Shown one piece after another: positions 62,561 through 64,000 of a stretch of 64,000 bases of DNA (positions within the stretch are counted from its first letter, which is position 1; the number at the start of each line of letters is the position of its first letter). The position numbers and the translations under genes are program-made. Location of the stretch: the NCBI RefSeq assembly GCF_038007465.1, contig NZ_JBBOXF010000001.1, forward strand, positions 2,863,001-2,927,000, in the 5' to 3' direction. Under the pieces are notes generated by a model, which worked only from the letters and a program-made list of their open reading frames with translations, made no database searches and was not told the DNA's origin. Source of the stretch: Sporosarcina sp. FSL K6-1508 (GTDB lineage: Bacteria > Bacillota > Bacilli > Bacillales_A > Planococcaceae).

Positions 62561-63109
62561 ATGGACAGATCTTTGTATTGTTGCAAAAAAACGAAAAATT
62601 CCGACAAAATTGCCCAATTGTTTTCTTATCTAATGGTTGGCCTGGTTATTTTTCACCTTTTAGCGTTTTTAGGTTTTGTTAATAACAGCAAAGATTTCAC
62701 CATTGATGAAAAAATGATGTTTTTCGCTTCGTATGTTATTCTGGTATCAATCTTAATACCGATAATTCAATTTATTGTTAGTAAAAATGATTCTGTTAAT
62801 ATGGAAGAGACTGAATACCTGCTGTTGTATATTGTGAATATCATAACTGACCAAGCTAAAATATTCAATGAAGAGAAGGAAAAGTATAATGAAGTATTAA
62901 GTAAGATTGCTAGTTTGGAAAGTATAGATAAAATAGTAGACGAGGAATTTTTGAATATCAAAAATCAAAAGGAAATGATGGATTACTTAAAAGAAAGACA
63001 TTCCGGAATCAAAAAAATAGTCCCCGCAAGTCAACTAGAGGACAACGATGATTACAGCATTGCGCTGTGTCATTTGTTGTCCTCTTTTTTATTTCAAAAA
63101 AAGGAGTGA
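62561..63109 (+). CDS. membrane protein with coiled coil, unknown function
   Basis: Up to 182 residues from ATG 62561 (ATG 62633 is an alternative). Two membrane helices (about 25-42 and 51-70) are followed by a long charged helix (about 78-150, EEKEKYNEVLSKIASLESID). An open stretch upstream in the same frame (DVEGVLKFLRNDPQSRM) without a start suggests a longer gene has been frameshifted near 62490. No family recognised. Confidence 0.5.
   Translation: MDRSLYCCKKTKNSDKIAQLFSYLMVGLVIFHLLAFLGFVNNSKDFTIDEKMMFFASYVILVSILIPIIQFIVSKNDSVNMEETEYLLLYIVNIITDQAKIFNEEKEKYNEVLSKIASLESIDKIVDEEFLNIKNQKEMMDYLKERHSGIKKIVPASQLEDNDDYSIALCHLLSSFLFQKKE
63039..63090 (+). terminator. terminator overlapping the end of the membrane-protein ORF
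   Basis: AGAGGACAAC pairs with GTTGTCCTCT, followed by six T, with a second small hairpin inside the loop. Confidence 0.75.
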
Positions 63110-63116
63110 GAGAAAT

Positions 63117-63302
63117 GAAATCGTTGCAACTGAACTGGTTGAAAAAGGATCCGCTGATGCTCGGACAGGCGAAGTGGAGCGAAAAGATACTGGGACAAGG
63201 GGTAAGTCGTCGGAACAGTTGTCTGATAGGGAATGGGCTGAATTGATGGGTACAAATCGGCAAACGTGCAAAAGGGTTAACGGGTCAATTCGTAAACGAT
63301 AG
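63117..63302 (+). pseudogene. small phage gene, start out of frame
   Basis: The frame reads EIVATELVEKGSADARTGEV, then QLSDREWAELMGTNRQTCKR and VNGSIRKR, resembling short phage proteins with a DREWAELMG helix. The only good start (ATG 63115 behind AAGGAGTGAG) is in another frame, so a one- or two-base indel near the start is likely. Confidence 0.5.
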
Positions 63303-63316
63303 TAGGGTTCGGGCTT

Positions 63317-63520
63317 ATGACGGAGAAGCAGATTGTGCAGTTGTTGAAAGATTATCACTGGATGATTAATAGTGTGAAGATAATGCGCGAGGGATTGAAT
63401 GATGTTGGTGGAACTTTACGGCTCAATATGGATTGGAGGCAGCTATGCCGAAAGCGGCGTTTGTGGTTTTAACTACGCCGACGTCCCCATTACATACAAG
63501 TGATTATTTATGTTTTACTA
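63317..63520 (+). pseudogene. phage ArpU-like/late-regulator fragment, frameshifted
   Basis: MTEKQIVQLLKDYHWMINSV matches the usual start of small phage regulators of the ArpU/RinA kind. At about 63415 the sense continues in the next frame as TAQYGLEAAMPKAAFVVLTT, and the rest is missing. A frameshift and truncation have destroyed the gene. Confidence 0.55.
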
Positions 63521-63926
63521 GGTGCTCCTTAAGCGCAACATTCAATATCTCTAAATTCTTCGGATCCATGAGAGGGATTTTTGAGCAATCTATTTTCATG
63601 AGATCCCCAACGTAAGTAGCGTGGCGCCTTATTTTGTTGAAGACGACTGGCGGTAAATTCAGTAGCTCGATCTCATCATCTAGTGGATTGTGTTTGATTT
63701 CGACGACAGGTTCAAAGATAGGCTCGACAACAGTGTTGTCTACAAATTTCAATAGCATCCCGACATCAGTTATCTCAAGTAAGATCATGATTTTCTGGAG
63801 GTGGATAAGTGATAAGCGTTCAGTTTTATTTTTATTAAGATTAGAGATAGATTCGTAACGGATGTCTGTTAAATTCGGAAGTTTTAGTTGAGTCATATTT
63901 CGTTCTTTAAGGATTTGATTTGACAC
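63504..63926 (-). CDS. XRE-family transcriptional regulator
   Basis: A 140-residue protein from GTG 63926 behind GAGG (TTG 63953 is an alternative). Residues about 1-60 form a Cro/C1 helix-turn-helix: NQILKERNMTQLKLPNLTDI then SISNLNKNKTERLSLIHLQK. The C-terminal 80 residues have no known domain. It is transcribed towards the phage fragments and may be a leftover prophage or host regulator. Confidence 0.75.
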   Translation of the reverse strand: MSNQILKERNMTQLKLPNLTDIRYESISNLNKNKTERLSLIHLQKIMILLEITDVGMLLKFVDNTVVEPIFEPVVEIKHNPLDDEIELLNLPPVVFNKIRRHATYVGDLMKIDCSKIPLMDPKNLEILNVALKEHLVKHK

Positions 63927-64000
63927 AATTTCAACCTCAGCCAATGTAATCAACTCCGAGTAAATGATGAGGTAATTCTACCTTATATCCGATTATCCGT

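Overview
The window comes from a low-GC, spore-forming Gram-positive of the order Bacillales, most likely Planococcaceae (Sporosarcina/Lysinibacillus-like). This is inferred from the gene complement (lgt, ftsEX, lepA, SpoIIP, SLH-domain surface proteins, lipoprotein cupredoxins), strong AGGAGG-type ribosome sites and frequent TTG/GTG starts. No tRNA, rRNA or CRISPR array was seen.

Layout. 0-2.9 kb: housekeeping genes (tail of a cytochrome c biogenesis gene, lgt, ftsE, ftsX). 3-16.7 kb: a copper and metal region with a CPH-type copB ATPase, a membrane-cupredoxin fusion, a decayed spoIIP, a TlpA-type thioredoxin, an NlpC/P60-SLH wall hydrolase, a ZIP transporter, then rhodanese-csoR-copZ-copA and a MATE exporter with a dead CsoR-family gene. 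17-24.5 kb: a tight eight-gene operon with a PIG-L-like protein, a complete peptide/nickel-type ABC transporter, a small sirohaem-reductase-like iron-sulfur protein and a CsoR/InrS-like metal sensor. A CsoR-style operator lies in front of it. 24.9-36 kb: a second copper block with two CuA-type lipoproteins, a two-component system, two multicopper oxidases, fragments of copA and copB, an intact spoIIP, a cysteine-rich copper storage protein and YdhK. 35.7-37.8 kb: merR plus a merA broken by one amber codon.

38-48.7 kb: an accessory region with a MoxR/RavA-like ATPase and a VWA/ViaA-like partner preceded by an unknown conserved-looking gene, a toxin-antitoxin pair, several small unknown genes each with its own mini-terminator, a DUF2971 protein and a wrecked phage terminase small subunit. 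lepA sits at 48.9-50.8 kb. 50.9-54.2 kb: a tyrosine integrase broken by an IS21-family insertion. 54.7-63.9 kb: a class A beta-lactamase pseudogene, an SLH protein, acetyltransferases, IS4 and ISL3 elements, an unidentified gene cut by the ISL3 element, and prophage remnants ending in an XRE regulator.

The copper genes form a coherent system: CsoR senses cytosolic Cu(I), CopZ carries it, CopA and CopB export it, the Csp-like protein stores it, and the multicopper oxidases, cupredoxins and YdhK act outside the membrane. The many broken copies (spoIIP, csoR-like, copA, copB, SLH, merA, bla, integrase, terminase) show heavy rearrangement by insertion and duplication. The least explained parts are the PIG-L/ABC/reductase/CsoR operon and the RavA-ViaA-like cassette.
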